Counted from the stretch's first letter, positions 45,900 through 58,667 are shown. The stretch is 64,000 nt of DNA from Ursus arctos (GCF_023065955.2 NW_026622874.1:81924917-81988916); one strand, 5' to 3'. The notes: generated by a model not told the origin, from the letters alone. Numbers and translations are program-made.

Positions 45900-47020
45900 T
45901 ATGTAATGAAAAAAACTTTATAATGGATGGAAGTAAGTATATCAAATGTTAACAGTGTTATACTTTAGGTAGTCACATTTTTTTCTGTTTTCATATTTTT
46001 CTATATTCTCATCTTTAGATTATAGGTTATCTTCGTAACATATATATTTATATGTATTATATATCATATATAATAAACATGGGAAAAACAGCTATACTCA
46101 AGGTGGTCAATTTTTTTCTTTTTAATATTTTTTTGTGTTCCTCTCAAGTATAATATATAGGATATATAGAATGTATAATTTTTATATTTATTATATATAA
46201 TAAAACATATATTAGAAAAATATATGTTTTTCCCTTTATGATTGGCTCATACAATTTTTTAGTTTATTTATCTATTACTATCTTTTTCCTTACTGAATAT
46301 CACTGAGGAGCCTAGGGTGTGCTAATCAACACATGATTGCATGATGAGAAAATCAAGAAACTTATTTAGTTCTGGAGTGTATGAATTAGAAAGTGAAAGT
46401 CTCCCATAATCACTCCCTATGGGAATAATCACAAGGAAAATTTCTGTGTATATTTTTCAGGATCATTACATGCATATACTGACATAAGTATAATATGTTG
46501 TAGATCACATACATATATTGACATGGATTCAATAATAACAATAAATTAGTTTTATGATTTAACAGAAATGAAATCCTATCATAATAATGTTCTGCATCTT
46601 GTTTACTTACCTGCATTTTTGGTCAACTGTTTATGGTAGGACTTTTAGGACTTCCCATTTTTAAGATAACCAAGGAGAAATCTACACTTCACTTAGATCT
46701 TATTATTTCATAATATCATACCAGAATTTATTCATTAAGCTGTTAATGGATATTTATCTCCACTTAGTGCTATATTTGTACATTTTAAAGCCTCATACAG
46801 TTTAATTTTGTCATATATTGTATAAAGCCAAAGGAAACAAAAATAAATAAATATGCCAAAATATTAGTGTATTAACAGTGGATATCTATGGGCCATGATG
46901 TTGTGATATTTCTATTTTTGTACATTCATTTCTAAATTTTATATGATGTACACATCAATTTCTTAACTAAAATTAAAGAAAAAGAAGAAAACGTGTGACT
47001 CCTAGTTGAAAAGCCAAGCA
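45900..47020. other. Intron with AT-rich tracts
   Basis: Long TATA-rich low-complexity stretches at about 46035-46080 and 46140-46230; no repeat family or exon pattern seen. Confidence 0.5.
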
Positions 47021-47204
47021 CTGGGATAGGCCAGTGATGGGTAGTGAGGAGGGCACATATTGCATGGTGCACTGGGTGTTATACGCAAATAGTGAATCAT
47101 GGAACATTACATCAAAAACTAAGGATGTACTGTATGGTGATGAACATAATAAAAAATCATTATAAAAAAATCACTAGGGAAACAGAAAGAAAGAAAGAAA
47201 GAAA

Positions 47205-47250
<46 letters not shown>
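47021..47250 (+). repeat. L1 3' end whose tail became a (GAAA)n microsatellite
   Basis: About 145 bases of L1 3'UTR (GGGATAGGCCAGTGATGGGT ... ACATAATAAAAAATC) followed by (GAAA)n over 47183-47250. GAAAAGCCAAGCA (47008-47020) recurs with one change at 47251-47263. Confidence 0.85.
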
Positions 47251-47252
<2 letters not shown>

Positions 47253-47263
47253 AAAGTCAAGCA

Positions 47264-48113
47264 TTGGGAATGAACAAACACCAGAGGAAATGGACTTAAA
47301 ACATGTGAAGGGCTGTCATGTGGGTAGATTATACCTGTTCTATATAATTAATGGTGTTAGTTTAGAACCAATGTGCAAAACTAAATAGAATTAAATGGAA
47401 AATAATTTAACTTTGAATATGGAGGAAATTTTGATAGATCTTCCAAAAGAGGGAATTTTTAGTTCCTCCAACACTGAGAGTGTGCATGGTTTACATGTTC
47501 CTCATTAAAAATATATTCGATGGCTTTGAGACCTGGAGGTTTTTGGAAAAGATCATCTTTTAAACGTGAAGTACTGTAAAATCTTCTCAGGAAAACTATT
47601 CTTTAAAAGTCTTGATGTCTCTACATTGTATCTGGCTCAATTTCCATGGCTTTTCTTGACTATTGAATCACTTGGTTCTGTCTGTGTCTCCCATTTCTAC
47701 TACACCTGCTCCATTGACTCTATGAGTGGCTTTTTTCTCCTGTTAATTTGAAAATTTTTTTTAAACTTGCTGAATAATAAGAACCATGGCCTGTATATGT
47801 GTGTGACAAGTTAATTCATGTGAGCTAGCTAGAGTTATTAACATATATAGAGTCTCTTGGTTGTTTATTGGAAGACCAAAATTGTGTGTTTTCGAGAATT
47901 AAGTAGAGTGAGAAACAATGTGCTAGAGCAGTTACTAGTTTCTATTTAAGCATTGAAGTGAAGACTAAGCTACAGTTTCCCCACTGCAGAAGGGAAATCA
48001 ACTCAGGATAAAAATATATAAATATGAAAATCTTCTGATTTGGTACCAACTTTTACTCCTCCCCTTCCCCCTTTTCCTTCCCCTTCTAATTTTTTTTCTA
48101 ATTCTTATTCTAG
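47264..48113. other. Intron, nothing recognised
   Basis: Unique-looking; ends in a pyrimidine tract and TTATTCTAG. Confidence 0.45.
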
Positions 48114-48212
48114 CTTTGAAGATCTATTTACTGATCTGGAAAAGAGACGGTATGAGTTAGGCATTTCTAGCTTTGGTGTCTCTATTACTACCATGGAAGA
48201 AGTCTTTTTTAG
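48114..48212 (+). CDS. ABCA exon 12 of window: regulatory segment, TTMEEVF motif
   Basis: This 99-nt exon is easy to miss because it is short. It completes a serine codon with one base and reads [20 protein letters not shown], then [12 protein letters not shown]. The ITTMEEVF block is a hallmark of ABCA proteins after NBD1. It ends in phase 2 within an arginine codon. The acceptor is a long pyrimidine tract ending TTATTCTAG, and the donor TTAG|GTGAGC. Confidence 0.93.
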
Positions 48213-48716
48213 GTGAGCATGATGCATAGGGAAAATAAAAACAATTGGGGACTAAGAATCACATCTTGGTCCCTTTTGTAAACTCACCAAACTCAGAGTC
48301 ACACACTGGAAATTTAAGAGGTGTGGAGAGGAGAGAACTGACACGATTTTTTTTTTCTACAGTAATAACACAAAAAAGTGCCACTATCATTTTTAAAAAA
48401 GAACAGATATTTTGATTTACCCAAAGTATGAATTAGATGTTAATCTTTAACTTCAATGAGTTCAACTTAATGAAACATTCAATACCTTGCCCTAATTTTC
48501 CTAGCCTCGTTATGGTCTGCCAGCAGTCCTGTGATTGGTGTTTGGGAACCAATCCTCTACCAGAGTTACCCTGTTGCCTCCATAAAATGCCCCTGCCAAG
48601 TCAGTAAGCAAACCAAGGCACCTTCTGAGTTGAATGTTATAACTCACATTCTCCAAACAAGTTATTATGGGGTAGAGTTGAAATTAAATGCGTTGTACTA
48701 TTTTTTTTTAATGTAG
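48213..48716. other. Short intron, unique-looking
   Basis: 504 nt with no repeat seen. Confidence 0.5.
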
Positions 48717-48873
48717 AGTCAGTAATCTGGAAGATTCACAAGCAGATATCCAAGCCACCCAAACTCTACCTCCCTTTGTGATGAGTGAAGTCTCAGTGAA
48801 GAACCAGAATAGGAATATGTCAAGCAATTGTTCTACTATGAATGAAAGCCCTGCTATTATGTTTAATACTGGG
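48717..48873 (+). CDS. ABCA exon 13 of window: variable cytoplasmic linker before TM7
   Basis: This 157-nt exon completes arginine and reads VSNLEDSQADIQATQTLPPF, then a polar Ser/Asn-rich linker ending NESPAIMFNTG. It aligns with the variable linker of ABCA3 (RV...D...DIQA...LNTG) and is the least conserved exon here, as expected. The frame is open and phase agrees with both neighbours. The acceptor TTTTTTTTTAATGTAG is acceptable and the donor GGG|GTAAGC good. Confidence 0.9.
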
Positions 48874-49857
48874 GTAAGCACCTTTGCTAAGAAACCTGAT
48901 GTATATTTATTTGATTAGGGCACAAGAGGTACATTTTTGTTTACTATTTGAACAAAGGTAGTATGGAGTTCTTAACCACCACACCCAACCAGACAGGGAG
49001 CAGTCTGTACCACAACCTGATTAATTTCCCAATGCAGAAGCAATGAGGTCTAGGTAAAAATCTCAGCTGTCACTCTCACCATTGCTATTCCTCAGTTCTT
49101 TTTTATGTCTTAGAATTCTTTTTTTTTTTCGAATTGCTAACCCAGAAATTTGGTAGTTCACTGAAGCTATGAACTGGAAAGAGCATGATTTTTAATAATA
49201 AAACATGCCCAATATTGTAAATTTTTGCAATGGGAATTGATAATGCATGAGGGATCTTTCTCTAATCAGTGCAGTCCTCAGCATGGTAAGTCCTCGTAAG
49301 TTACCCAGCATTTCTTTCCTTCTCCTTCCTCCTTTTCCTTATCTCTTTCTCCTATAAGGAAGCCTGGTTTTCTGACTTTTAGGAGTCTGGGGAAAATCAT
49401 CCTGTTGAGATTTCAAGTGTGTTATATGAAACGTCAGACCTTAAACACTGTATTTAATACCTTACAACAGAGGGCAGCAAACTTACATAAGGGAATAATA
49501 GATATGTAAGGTGGGGTTGGCCACATGATCTCTCTTGCAGTCGCTCCATCCTGTCCTTGTAGCACAAACACAACCATAGACAACACAGAAATGAATGGAT
49601 ATATAGCTGTGTTCCAGGAAAACTTGATTTACAAAAACAGGTCATAGTTTGTTGACCCATGCCTTATAAAGACAAGACTGATCATACTCTTATGTGGTAT
49701 CATACTGTGCTTAGATTCTGTTCTCAGTATTTATTTAGATAAATTTTTATGTGTCTTCCACCATAAAATTCCAGAGTGTTCATTCATCTTAATGAATTTC
49801 ACCTCTGTTTGTGTCTAGGAATATTGTAATATTATGTTTATTTTCTTCTTTCTTTAG
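48874..49857. other. Intron, unique-looking
   Basis: 984 nt with no repeat seen. Confidence 0.5.
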
Positions 49858-50158
49858 TATTCCCTCTATCACCAGCAGTTCTGTGCCATGTTCATAAAGA
49901 GGGCGATGTTCAGTTGGCGGAATTGGAAATTGATTTTGCTACAGATACTGGCACTTCTAGGTTCCTTTACTTTTCTCTCAGGGGCTAATAAGTTTTTACA
50001 TGAAAAGGATGAAAAGGCCAGACAAATGGATTTGGATCAATATGGTCAAACAATTGTGCCTTTATCTATTTCTGGGAATTCTAATTTGACCCTGATTTTC
50101 CTAAAACATCTTAGGAGTGTGCTAGAGTCTCACCAACACACACTGAAGGAAGTGCAAG
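49858..50158 (+). CDS. ABCA exon 14 of window: elbow helix, TM7 and start of extracellular domain 2
   Basis: At 301 nt this is the longest exon seen. It starts YSLYHQQFCAMFIKRAMFSW, matching the (H)CQQFWAMFLKKA.YSWR elbow of ABCA3, then NWKLILLQILALLGSFTF (TM7) and the extracellular stretch with LDQYGQTIVPLSISGNSN and LKHLRSVLESHQHTLKEVQ. ECD2 is short in this subfamily compared with ABCA1 or ABCA4. It ends in phase 1 inside a glycine codon, donor CAAG|GTAAGA; acceptor TTCTTTCTTTAG. The next intron is 10 kb. Confidence 0.94.
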
Positions 50159-51307
50159 GTAAGACTCATTAAGTAAAAAAGACTGCTCTTAGATGAAGAT
50201 CTGGTTGTGTGATTTGCGAAGAATGTCAACTGTATATTCAGCTACAGTATAAAGATTTAATGTGCTAGCTCTTCTGAATACATTTATTTTTAAGATAGTA
50301 GTAATAAAAATTTACATTTACTGAGCACTTGTTTTTGGCCAGAATCCAGCTAAGTATTTTACCTGTATATCATTTAATCTGAGCAATCACCCCAATTTAG
50401 TAGATATTTTTATTACTGACATCAGTTAAATGAGGAGCACTGACTTTTAAGGAAGCCTGGTAGTTTGCACCAAATCAGACACGTAGTAAATACAGAAACT
50501 TGGATTTAATCTGTCCTGCCTGACGTCTGCAAACCACTCACTGCATGACATTACCTCTCTGACCATAAAGTCTGTTCTCTTTCAAGTCATCATTTCCTCC
50601 CAGACACTGGTTTTTTTTTTTCCTTTAACTGCCACCTGAGGAACAGTGTTCTGAGTTAGCAAACAGCCTGCAGTACTGGCAAACCTGTGTGGTTCTTTTT
50701 TTCTCTCATCAAGGTTCTGTTGTGAATATACATTTCAGAAATTATTCCTTATAATACTGATTCTACAACCTACAAGTAACAGATTGGCTGACTACAAATA
50801 ATTGTCCCTATTATTCCTCCACTATAGATAGTAAGTAAGCATTTATTAACCAAGGTCACACATAAGGACAGAGGATAAAGGATAAAATCATTATTAAAGT
50901 TACAGTGTACTGCTTATGTTTAAAAAGTGAAATGATTAACAATATACTTGTTATATTGATAATGAGACTAAAAATACAATAGAATAATACAGTAGCCCCA
51001 CTGATCTCCATTTTCAGTTGCTATCATTTTGTTCAATAGCTAGAAATTATCTAGGCATAGAGAGAGAATATTTAGGCTTAACCAATTCCACTTTGTTTTA
51101 AGAAACTTATATGTACTTTTCTAAGGTGTGCTCTCATTATCTTAGCCACAGAACCTTGTATTACAAGTGAATTCTACTAATTTTATATGGTTTCTCTCTG
51201 TTCCAACCTGCATGCCTTTTTTAACTGAATTTTTTAAGATAAAGACAGAGCAAGAAATTCATTATAACTTACTCTCTCTTTTCCCCAAACTATAAGAAAA
51301 TGTGTTT
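50159..51307. other. Start of the 10-kb intron, nothing recognised
   Basis: No repeat family evident; parts may be old mammalian-wide repeats (near 50290-50520). Confidence 0.4.
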
Positions 51308-51492
51308 GGGGCACCTGTGTGGCATGGTGGGTTGAGCATCCACACTTGGTTTCCACTCAGACTGTGATCTCATGGTTGTGTGGGGCTCCATACTCAGCGT
51401 GGAGTCTGCTTGAGATTCTCTTTCCCTCTTCCTCTGCCCCCTCACTCATGCATTCTCTCTCTCTCTCAAATAAATAAATCTTTAAAAAAAAA
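51308..51492 (+). repeat. Can-SINE, sense
   Basis: GGGGCACCTGTGTGGCATGG to CAAATAAATAAATCTTT plus A-tail. More diverged than the young copies. Confidence 0.88.
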
Positions 51493-52125
51493 GAATGTTT
51501 ATTAATGAGGAAATAGCTTTCTAGATAATTTCTAATCTGTAGCTTTCTTCTCAAATAGTACATGCATTAACACTGGAGAAATCACTGCTAACTTTTTAAG
51601 CAGAGCGATAAATAAGTGGATATGTGCTTTAGAAAGGATATGAGCTTATAATAACTGAAAAATGCCACCTGTCCTCCCAAACAGAAGTTTATATTCCCTC
51701 TTCATCCACAATGTAGTCGAATGCTTCTTTTTTGGAGTTTATCTCACTGAATTACAATAGCACATTTTTCATGCATCTCTTTAATTATGGAGAGGCCACA
51801 ATTTCTTTTATAGCTCTAGAACCTAACCCAATTCCTGGCACACAATGATTGTATAATTAAATATAGTCTTATCAAATTGAATTAAATGTGAGGGAATGAT
51901 TCAAAAAGGGGGCAGATCCAATGTCAATGAAGTCAGCTGGGATGTAATTGTGATAATCTAGGCAAGAGAGATTTAGGCTATGAAAGAAGGAAAGAACGAT
52001 AGATTTGAAAGATACACAAAGAGGACTAAAGTAGATTTTGTTTTCGCTTTAGAAGTGGAGGAGAGAGGAAGCATTAACACTGAATTTGATACTTTAGCTT
52101 CTTATTTTGAGATACTTGTCAATTT
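51493..52125. other. Intron, nothing recognised
   Basis: No repeat or exon pattern seen. Confidence 0.45.
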
Positions 52126-53147
52126 ACTGTTGTGAAAAATAATACTGAGGGTTCTTGTGTACCAATGGTAACATCTTGCAAAACTATACTACAATATCCC
52201 CACCAGGATATCGACATTAATACAGAACATTCGATTAACCACAAGGATCACTACCATTGCTCTCTTCATTCCCTCTGTACTCTGGCAATCACTAATCTGT
52301 TCTCCATGTGTATAGTTTAATCAGTTGAGAATGACATAAAAATGGAATTGTATAATATGTGAACTTCTGGGATTGGCATTTCATTCAACATAATTCTCTG
52401 GTATTGTGTCCATCTATCATTCATTCCATCACATGCTATGAGCTGTTCCATCATGGGGTTGTACGACAGTTTAACCATTTACCATTGAAGGACACCTCAT
52501 TTCCCCCTCCCCCAGTTTTTATCTTTTATGAATAAAGCTGTTATGAAATTTCATGTGCAGGTTTTTGTGCTTGGGATAAACAGTTCTATGGGATAAACAC
52601 CCGGGATTGTAATTTTAATTGTTGACTCATATGATAGTTGCATGTTTGTTTTTTGAAGAAACTACTAAACTGTTTTTCAGAGTGACCGTACCCTTTTACA
52701 TTCCTATCAACAATGAATGAGTGATCCAGTTCCTCTGCATCTTCCTCAGCATTGTGTTCTCACTATTTTTATGTATATTTTAGCCATTCTGATAGGTATG
52801 TAGTGATATTCATTGTTGTTTGCATTTGCCTTTGACATCCTTTCATGTGCTTATTGACAACTGTATATCATCGTCAGTGAAATGTGTATTCGTGTGTTTT
52901 GGTCATTTTCTAAGTGGATCGGTTTTGTTTTGTTTTTTACTGTTGAGTTTTGAGTTCTTTATATAGTTTCTCTTACACTGTTTATTAACTTTTCATTTTC
53001 TTAATGGGTCTTGCAGGATGAAAGTTTTTATTTGAATGAAGTCCAATATATTCATTTTTTTATGGATTGTGTATCTAGTGTCAAGTATAAAACTCATTAC
53101 CTAACCCTAGATCCTGAATATTTTATCTCAAATGTTTATAGTTTTCT
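52126..53147 (-). repeat. Ancient L1, antisense (left part)
   Basis: Patches such as ATTGTAATTTTAATTGTTGA and TTTTGAGTTCTTTATATAGT are antisense ancient L1 ORF2. The element resumes at 56355 after the insertion, so both halves were once continuous. Confidence 0.6.
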
Positions 53148-56100
53148 TTTTTTTTTTTTTCTGGCAATCTGTTCGGCTTTATCTTTTTTAATAATAATTT
53201 TTTATTACGTTATGTTAGTTACCATACAATGTATCCTTAGTTTTTGATGTAGTGTTCCATGATTCATTATTTGCGTATAACACCAGTGCACCATGCAATA
53301 TGTGCCCTCCTTAATACCCATCCCCGTCCTATCCCAGTCCCCCACCCCCCGCCCCTCTGAAGCCCTCAGTTTGATTCCCAGAGTCCATAGTCTGTCACGG
53401 TTCATTCCCCCTTCTGTTTACCCCCCCTTCATACTTCCCTCCTTCTCCTACTGATCTTCCTGCTGTTTCTTTTTTTTTTAATTTTTTTTATTATATTATG
53501 TTAGTCACCATACAGTACATCCCCGGTTTCTGATGTAAAGTTCGATGATTCATTAGTTGTGTATAACACCCAGTGCACCATGCAATATGTGCCCTCCTTA
53601 CTACCCATCACCAGTCTATCCCATTCCACCGCCACCCTCCCCTTTGAGGCCCTCAGTTTGTTTCTCATAGTCCATAGTCTCTCATGCTTCATTCCCCCTT
53701 CTGATTACCACCCCCTGTATTTATCCCTTTCTTCCCCTACAGATCTTCCTAGTTCCTATGTTCCATAGATGAGAGAAATCACATGATAGTTGTCTTTCTC
53801 TGCTTGACTTATTTCACTTAGCATTATCTCCTCCAGTGCCGTCCATGTTGCAGCAAATGTTGAGAACTCGTTCTTTCTGATAGCTGAGTAATATTCCATT
53901 GTATATATGAACCACAACTTCTTAATCCAGTCATCTGTTGAAGGGCATCTCGGTTCCTTCCATGATTTGGCTATTGTGGACAATGCTGCTATGAACATTG
54001 GGGTGCATATGGCCCTTCTCTTCACTATGTCTGTATCTTTGGGGTGAATACCCAGTAGTGCAATGGCTGGGTCATAGGGTAGCTCAATTTTTAACTTTTT
54101 AAGGGACCTCCACACTGTTTTCCAGAGTGGCTGTACCAACTCGCATTCCCACCAACAATGTAGGAGGGACCCCCTTTCTCCACATCCTCTCCAACAATTG
54201 TTGTTTCTTGCCTTGTCAATTTTTGCCATTCTAACTGGCATAAGGTGGTATCTCAGTGTGGTTTTGATTTGAATTTCCCTGATGGCTAATGATTTTGAAC
54301 ATTTTTTCATGTGTCTGTTAGCCATTTGTATGTCATCATTGGAAAAGTGTCTGTTCATATCTTCTGCCCATTTTATGATTTGTTTGTTTCTCGTGTATTG
54401 AGTTTGAGAAGTTCTTTGTAGATCTTGGATACTGGTCTTTTATCCATAGTGTCATTTGCAAATATCTTCTCCCATTCCATGGGTTGCCTCTTAGTTTTGT
54501 TGACTGTTTCCTTGGCTGTGCAGAAGCTTTTTATCTTGATGAAGTCCCACAAGTTCATTTTTCTTTTGTTTCTCTTGCCTTTGGAGATGTGTCATGAAAA
54601 AAGTTGCTGTGCCGATGTCAAGGAGGTTGCTGCCTATGTTCTCCTCTAGGATTTTGATGGATTCCTGTCTCACATCGAGGTCTTTCATCCATTTGGAGTT
54701 TCTCTTTGTGTATGGTGTGAGAGATTGGTCAAGTTTCATTCTTTTGCATGTAGCCATCCAATTTTCCCAGCACCATTTATTGAAGAGACTGTCTTTTTTC
54801 TACTGGATGTTCTTTACTGCTTTATCAAAGATTAGTTGCCCAAAGAGCTGAGGGTCCATTTCTGGGTTCTCTATTCTGTTCCATTGGTCTATGTGCCTGT
54901 TTTTGTGCCAGTACCATGCTGTCTTAGTGATCACAGCTTTGTAGTATAGCTTGAAATCTGGCAACGTGATGCCCCCAGCTTTGTTTTTTACTTTTCAAAC
55001 AATTCCTTGGCGATTCATGGCCTTTTCTGGTTCCACACAAATTTAAGGGCTGTTTGTTCCAGTTCTTTGAAAAATGTCATTGATATTTTGATCAGGATGG
55101 CATTGAAAGTGTAGATTGCTCTGGGTAGCATGGACATTTTAACTATGTTTATTCTTCCGATCCATGAGCATGGAATATTTTTCCATCATTTTGTGTCTTC
55201 TTCAATGTCTTTCAAGAATGATTTGAGTTTCTAGAATATAGATCCTTTACGTCTCTGGTTAAGTTAATTCTGAGATAACGTATGATTTTTGGTGCTATTG
55301 TAAATGGGATGGATTCCCTAATTTCTCTCTCTTCAATGTCATTGTTTGTGTATAGAAATGCAACTGATTTCTGAGCATTGATTTTGTATCCTGCCACATT
55401 ACTGAATTGCTCTATAAGTTCTAGTAGTTTGGGGTGGATTCTTTTGGGTTTTCCATATAGAGTATCATGTCATCTGTGAAGAGAGACAGTTTGACTTCTT
55501 CTTTGTCAATTTGTATACCTTTGATCCCTTTTTGTTGTCTGATTGCTGTTGCAAGGACATCTAGTACTATGTTGAATAATAATGGCGAGAGTGGGCATCC
55601 TTGTTGTATTCCTGATCTTAAGGGAAAGGTTTTCAGCTTTTCCCCATTGAGAATGACATTCGCCGTAGGCTTTTCATAGATGGTTTTTATGAAATTGAGG
55701 TTGTACCCTCTATCCCTACACTCTGAAGGGTTTTAATCAGGAAAGGATGCTGTATTTTGTCAAATGCTTTTTCTTCATCAGTTGAAAGGATCATATGGTT
55801 CTTGACTCTTTTCTTGTTGATATGATCTTTCACACTGATCGATTCATGAATGTTGAACCACCCTTGCATCCCAGGGATGAATCCCACTTGGTTGTGATGG
55901 ATACTCCTTTTAATGTACTGTTGGATCCTATTAGCTAGGATCTTGTTGAGAATTTTGACGTCCATATTCATCAGGGATATCGGTCTGTAATTCTTCTCTT
56001 TGATGGGGTCTTTGCCTGGTTTGGGGATCAAGGTAATACTGGCTTCATAGAATGAGTTTGGTAGTTCTCCTTCTGTTTCTATTTTTTGAAACTGCTTTAG

Positions 56101-56354
56101 GAGAATAGGTATTATTTCTACTTTGAATGTTTGGTAGAATTCCCCGGGGAATCTGCCAGGCCCTGGACTCTTGTTTTTGGGGAGGTTTCTGATCACTGCT
56201 TCAATGTCTTCATAATTAATCAGTCTGTTTAAATAATCAGTTTCTTCCTGTTTCAGTCTTGGTAGTTTATAGGTTTCCAGGAAGGCATCCATTTCTTCCA
56301 GGTTGTTTAATTTATTGGCATAAAGCTGTTGATAAAAGTTTCTAATGATCCTTC
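53148..56354 (-). repeat. 3.2-kb carnivore L1 insertion, antisense, with perfect 21-bp duplication
   Basis: Bases 53127-53147 recur exactly at 56355-56375 (core TCAAATGTTTATAGTTTTCT), bounding a 3207-bp insertion. It holds two L1 3'UTR ends in the same orientation (about 53190-53465 and 53480-53760) followed by one antisense ORF2 region. The minus strand has open pieces of 200 (53756-54358) and 201 codons (55687-56292), the latter from the reverse-transcriptase region (NYRPISLMN, then [12 protein letters not shown]). Frames are broken between pieces, and it is 5'-truncated, so it cannot move by itself. Confidence 0.88.
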
Positions 56355-57099
56355 CTCAAATGTTTATAGTTTTCTAAAAGTTTTAGTTTTATACTTAACA
56401 TCTAAATTCATGATCCATATGGCATTAATCTTAGTCATACATGTGAGTTGTGGGTCAAGGTTAAATTTTGTGCTTGTGGATGTCCAGTTGCTCCAGCGAC
56501 ATTTGTTAAATTATGGTATCCATTAAAAAATTTTTGAACCTTTATCAAAAATCAAAAATCAGTGTGTGAGTCAACTTTGGGGTTCCTTTTCTACTCCATT
56601 AATCTGTGTATCTGTTCCTTCACCAATATCATGCTTGAAATCTGGTAGACCAATTCCTCCTACTTTTTCGTTTCCTAAAGTTGCTTAGTTCCTTTGCTTT
56701 CCATTTAAATTTTAGAATAAACTTGTCTATAAATTTAAAAAATTGTGATGGAATTTTGATAAGATTTTATTAAATCTGTATATCAATTTGGGGAGAGGTG
56801 ATATCTTTACTCTGTTGGATATTCCAATCCATGAACACAACCTATTTATTTAGAATTCCATTTATTAAGAACTTTTTGTTTCTTTCTCAGTGTTGTGTAC
56901 TTTCCCTCACACATGTCCTGTATACGTTTTGTTATATTTACACCTAAGTATTTCTTTTTTGAGTAAATGTAAATGGTATTGTATTCTTAATTTTGTTGTC
57001 CATATGGTTATTCTAGTGCATAGGAAATAATTGATTTTTGTATCTTTATTTTGTAACTTGCAACCTTGACGAACTCATGTATTAGTTTTTAAAAAATGG

Positions 57100-57195
57100 G
57101 TGTTATACACAAATAATGAATCATGGAACATTACATCAAAAACTAAGGATGTACTGTATGGTGACTAACAAAACATAATAAAAAATCATTAAAAA
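57100..57195 (+). repeat. Ultra-short L1 3' end, sense
   Basis: GGGTGTTATACACAAATAAT to AACATAATAAAAAATC, under 100 bases of L1 3'UTR in the opposite orientation to the host L1. Confidence 0.78.
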
Positions 57196-57914
57196 ATTCT
57201 TTTTCATGAATTCCTTTCGATTTTCTATATAGACAGTCATGTCACCTGCAAATAAAAGCAGTTTCATTTCTTCTTTTATTACCTGTATGCCTATTAATCC
57301 CTATTTATGCTTTATTGCACTGGATAGAACCTCAAGCACAGTGCTGAATCAGGGTGGTGATAATAGGCATTCTTTACTTGTTCCCAGTTTTAGGGGGAAA
57401 GCATGCATCTTTCATCAAAAGTATAATCTTAGCTGTAGAAATTTTTTAGATGTTCTATATAAAAGTGAGGAAGTTTAGCTCTATAACTTTTCTTCAGAGT
57501 TTTCTCATGAATGATTACTGAGTTTTGTCACAAGTGTTTTATGCATAAGTTGATAGGATTATTAATGATTTTTCTACTTCAGCCTTAAATGTGGTGAATA
57601 ACATTGGTTGAATTTTAAATATTGATCCAGGCTTGAATCCCTGGAATAGACCCCACTTGACCATAGTTGTGATACTTTTTATATATTGATGAATTTTATT
57701 TGCTGTTACATTATGTTTGTGAAAGATATTGCTCTGTAATTTTCCTTTTTCTTGGTACTGTCTTTTATGATTTTTCTGTGAGAGTAATACTAACTTGATA
57801 AAATGAATTCAGAAATGTTCCCTCCTCCTGTATTTTCTGAAAGATATTGTGTATAATTAATTGACTCTTCCTTAAATATTTTGTAGAATTGTCCAGTGAA
57901 AACATCTAGACCCA

Positions 57915-57947
57915 GTCACTTCTCTGCCTTTTGGCTAAGATCAAGTG
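57915..57947 (+). pseudogene. U2 snRNA 5' fragment (33 nt), retrocopy
   Basis: This stretch matches nucleotides 1-33 of U2 snRNA as I know it (core GCCTTTTGGCTAAGATCAAG), with three differences; two of these fall at CpG sites of U2, as expected of decay. AGTGAAAACATCTAGA flanks it at 57895-57910 and 57944-57959, the latter overlapping the U2 end by AGTG. The flanking text without it reads as continuous antisense L1. It lacks the Sm site and nearly all of U2, so it is non-functional. Confidence 0.8.
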
Positions 57948-58514
57948 AAAACATCTAGAGCTGGAGATTTCTTTTGGGAGAAATTTCTAATTTATGAGTT
58001 ATTCCTTAAGAATTACAATTATTCAAATGACCTGTATCATATTGGGAGAACTGTTACAGTTTGTGTGTTTTGAGGAAGTGTTCTGTTTCATCGAAATTGT
58101 CAAATTGTGTGTATAGGGTTGTTCACAGTATTCCTTTATTGCCGTTTTGATGTCTTCAGAATCTGTAGTGATTTCCCCTATGTCATTTCTAATATTGGTA
58201 ATTTATGTTTTATCTCTATTTCCCATTCTCTTTCTCACTGTGCTTTTAGCTGAGTATTTTCTAATCAACCTTCTTCCAGTTTCCTGTCTACTCTTCACAT
58301 GTGTCCAACCTGCTATTTCTTAATTGTAATTGGTGGAGTTGTTTTTTTTTTTTTTTCAATTCTAACATCAATGTTTAATATTTCCTGTGGACTCCAGTTC
58401 TCTGGTAAATATTCCGTCTCTAATATCTACTTTATATGTGGATCTATGTCTATTATCTGTGCTTTTTCTTGGTTCTGTTTTTTGCTATACCTACTAATTT
58501 TTATTTATTTATTT

Positions 58515-58667
58515 ATTTGATGTAATGTTCCATGATTCATTACTTGCGTATAACACCCAATGCACCATGCAATACATGCCCTCCTTAATATCCATCACTG
58601 GCCTACCCCAATCCCCCACCCCCCTCCCCTCTGAAGCCCTCAGTTTGTTTTCCAGAGTCCATAGTTT
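58515..58667 (-). repeat. Carnivore L1 3'UTR fragment, antisense
   Basis: GATGTAATGTTCCATGATTC to TTTCCAGAGTCCATAG, preceded by TTTATTTATTTATTTA in place of the usual terminal sequence. Confidence 0.8.

Larger units (their letters stand above)
56355..58338 (-). repeat. Ancient L1, antisense (right part)
   Basis: Continuation of the element at 52126. Diverged ORF2 antisense sequence (GTTCCTTTTCTACTCCATTA, TTTGTAACTTGCAACCTTGA), holding a small L1 3' piece near 57100-57195 and the U2 fragment at 57915. Confidence 0.6.

Noticed and set aside
55687..56292. 201-codon reverse-transcriptase-like frame as an active gene
   Set aside because: It is a piece of L1 ORF2 in a 5'-truncated copy, with breaks on both sides; no endonuclease domain and no ORF1.
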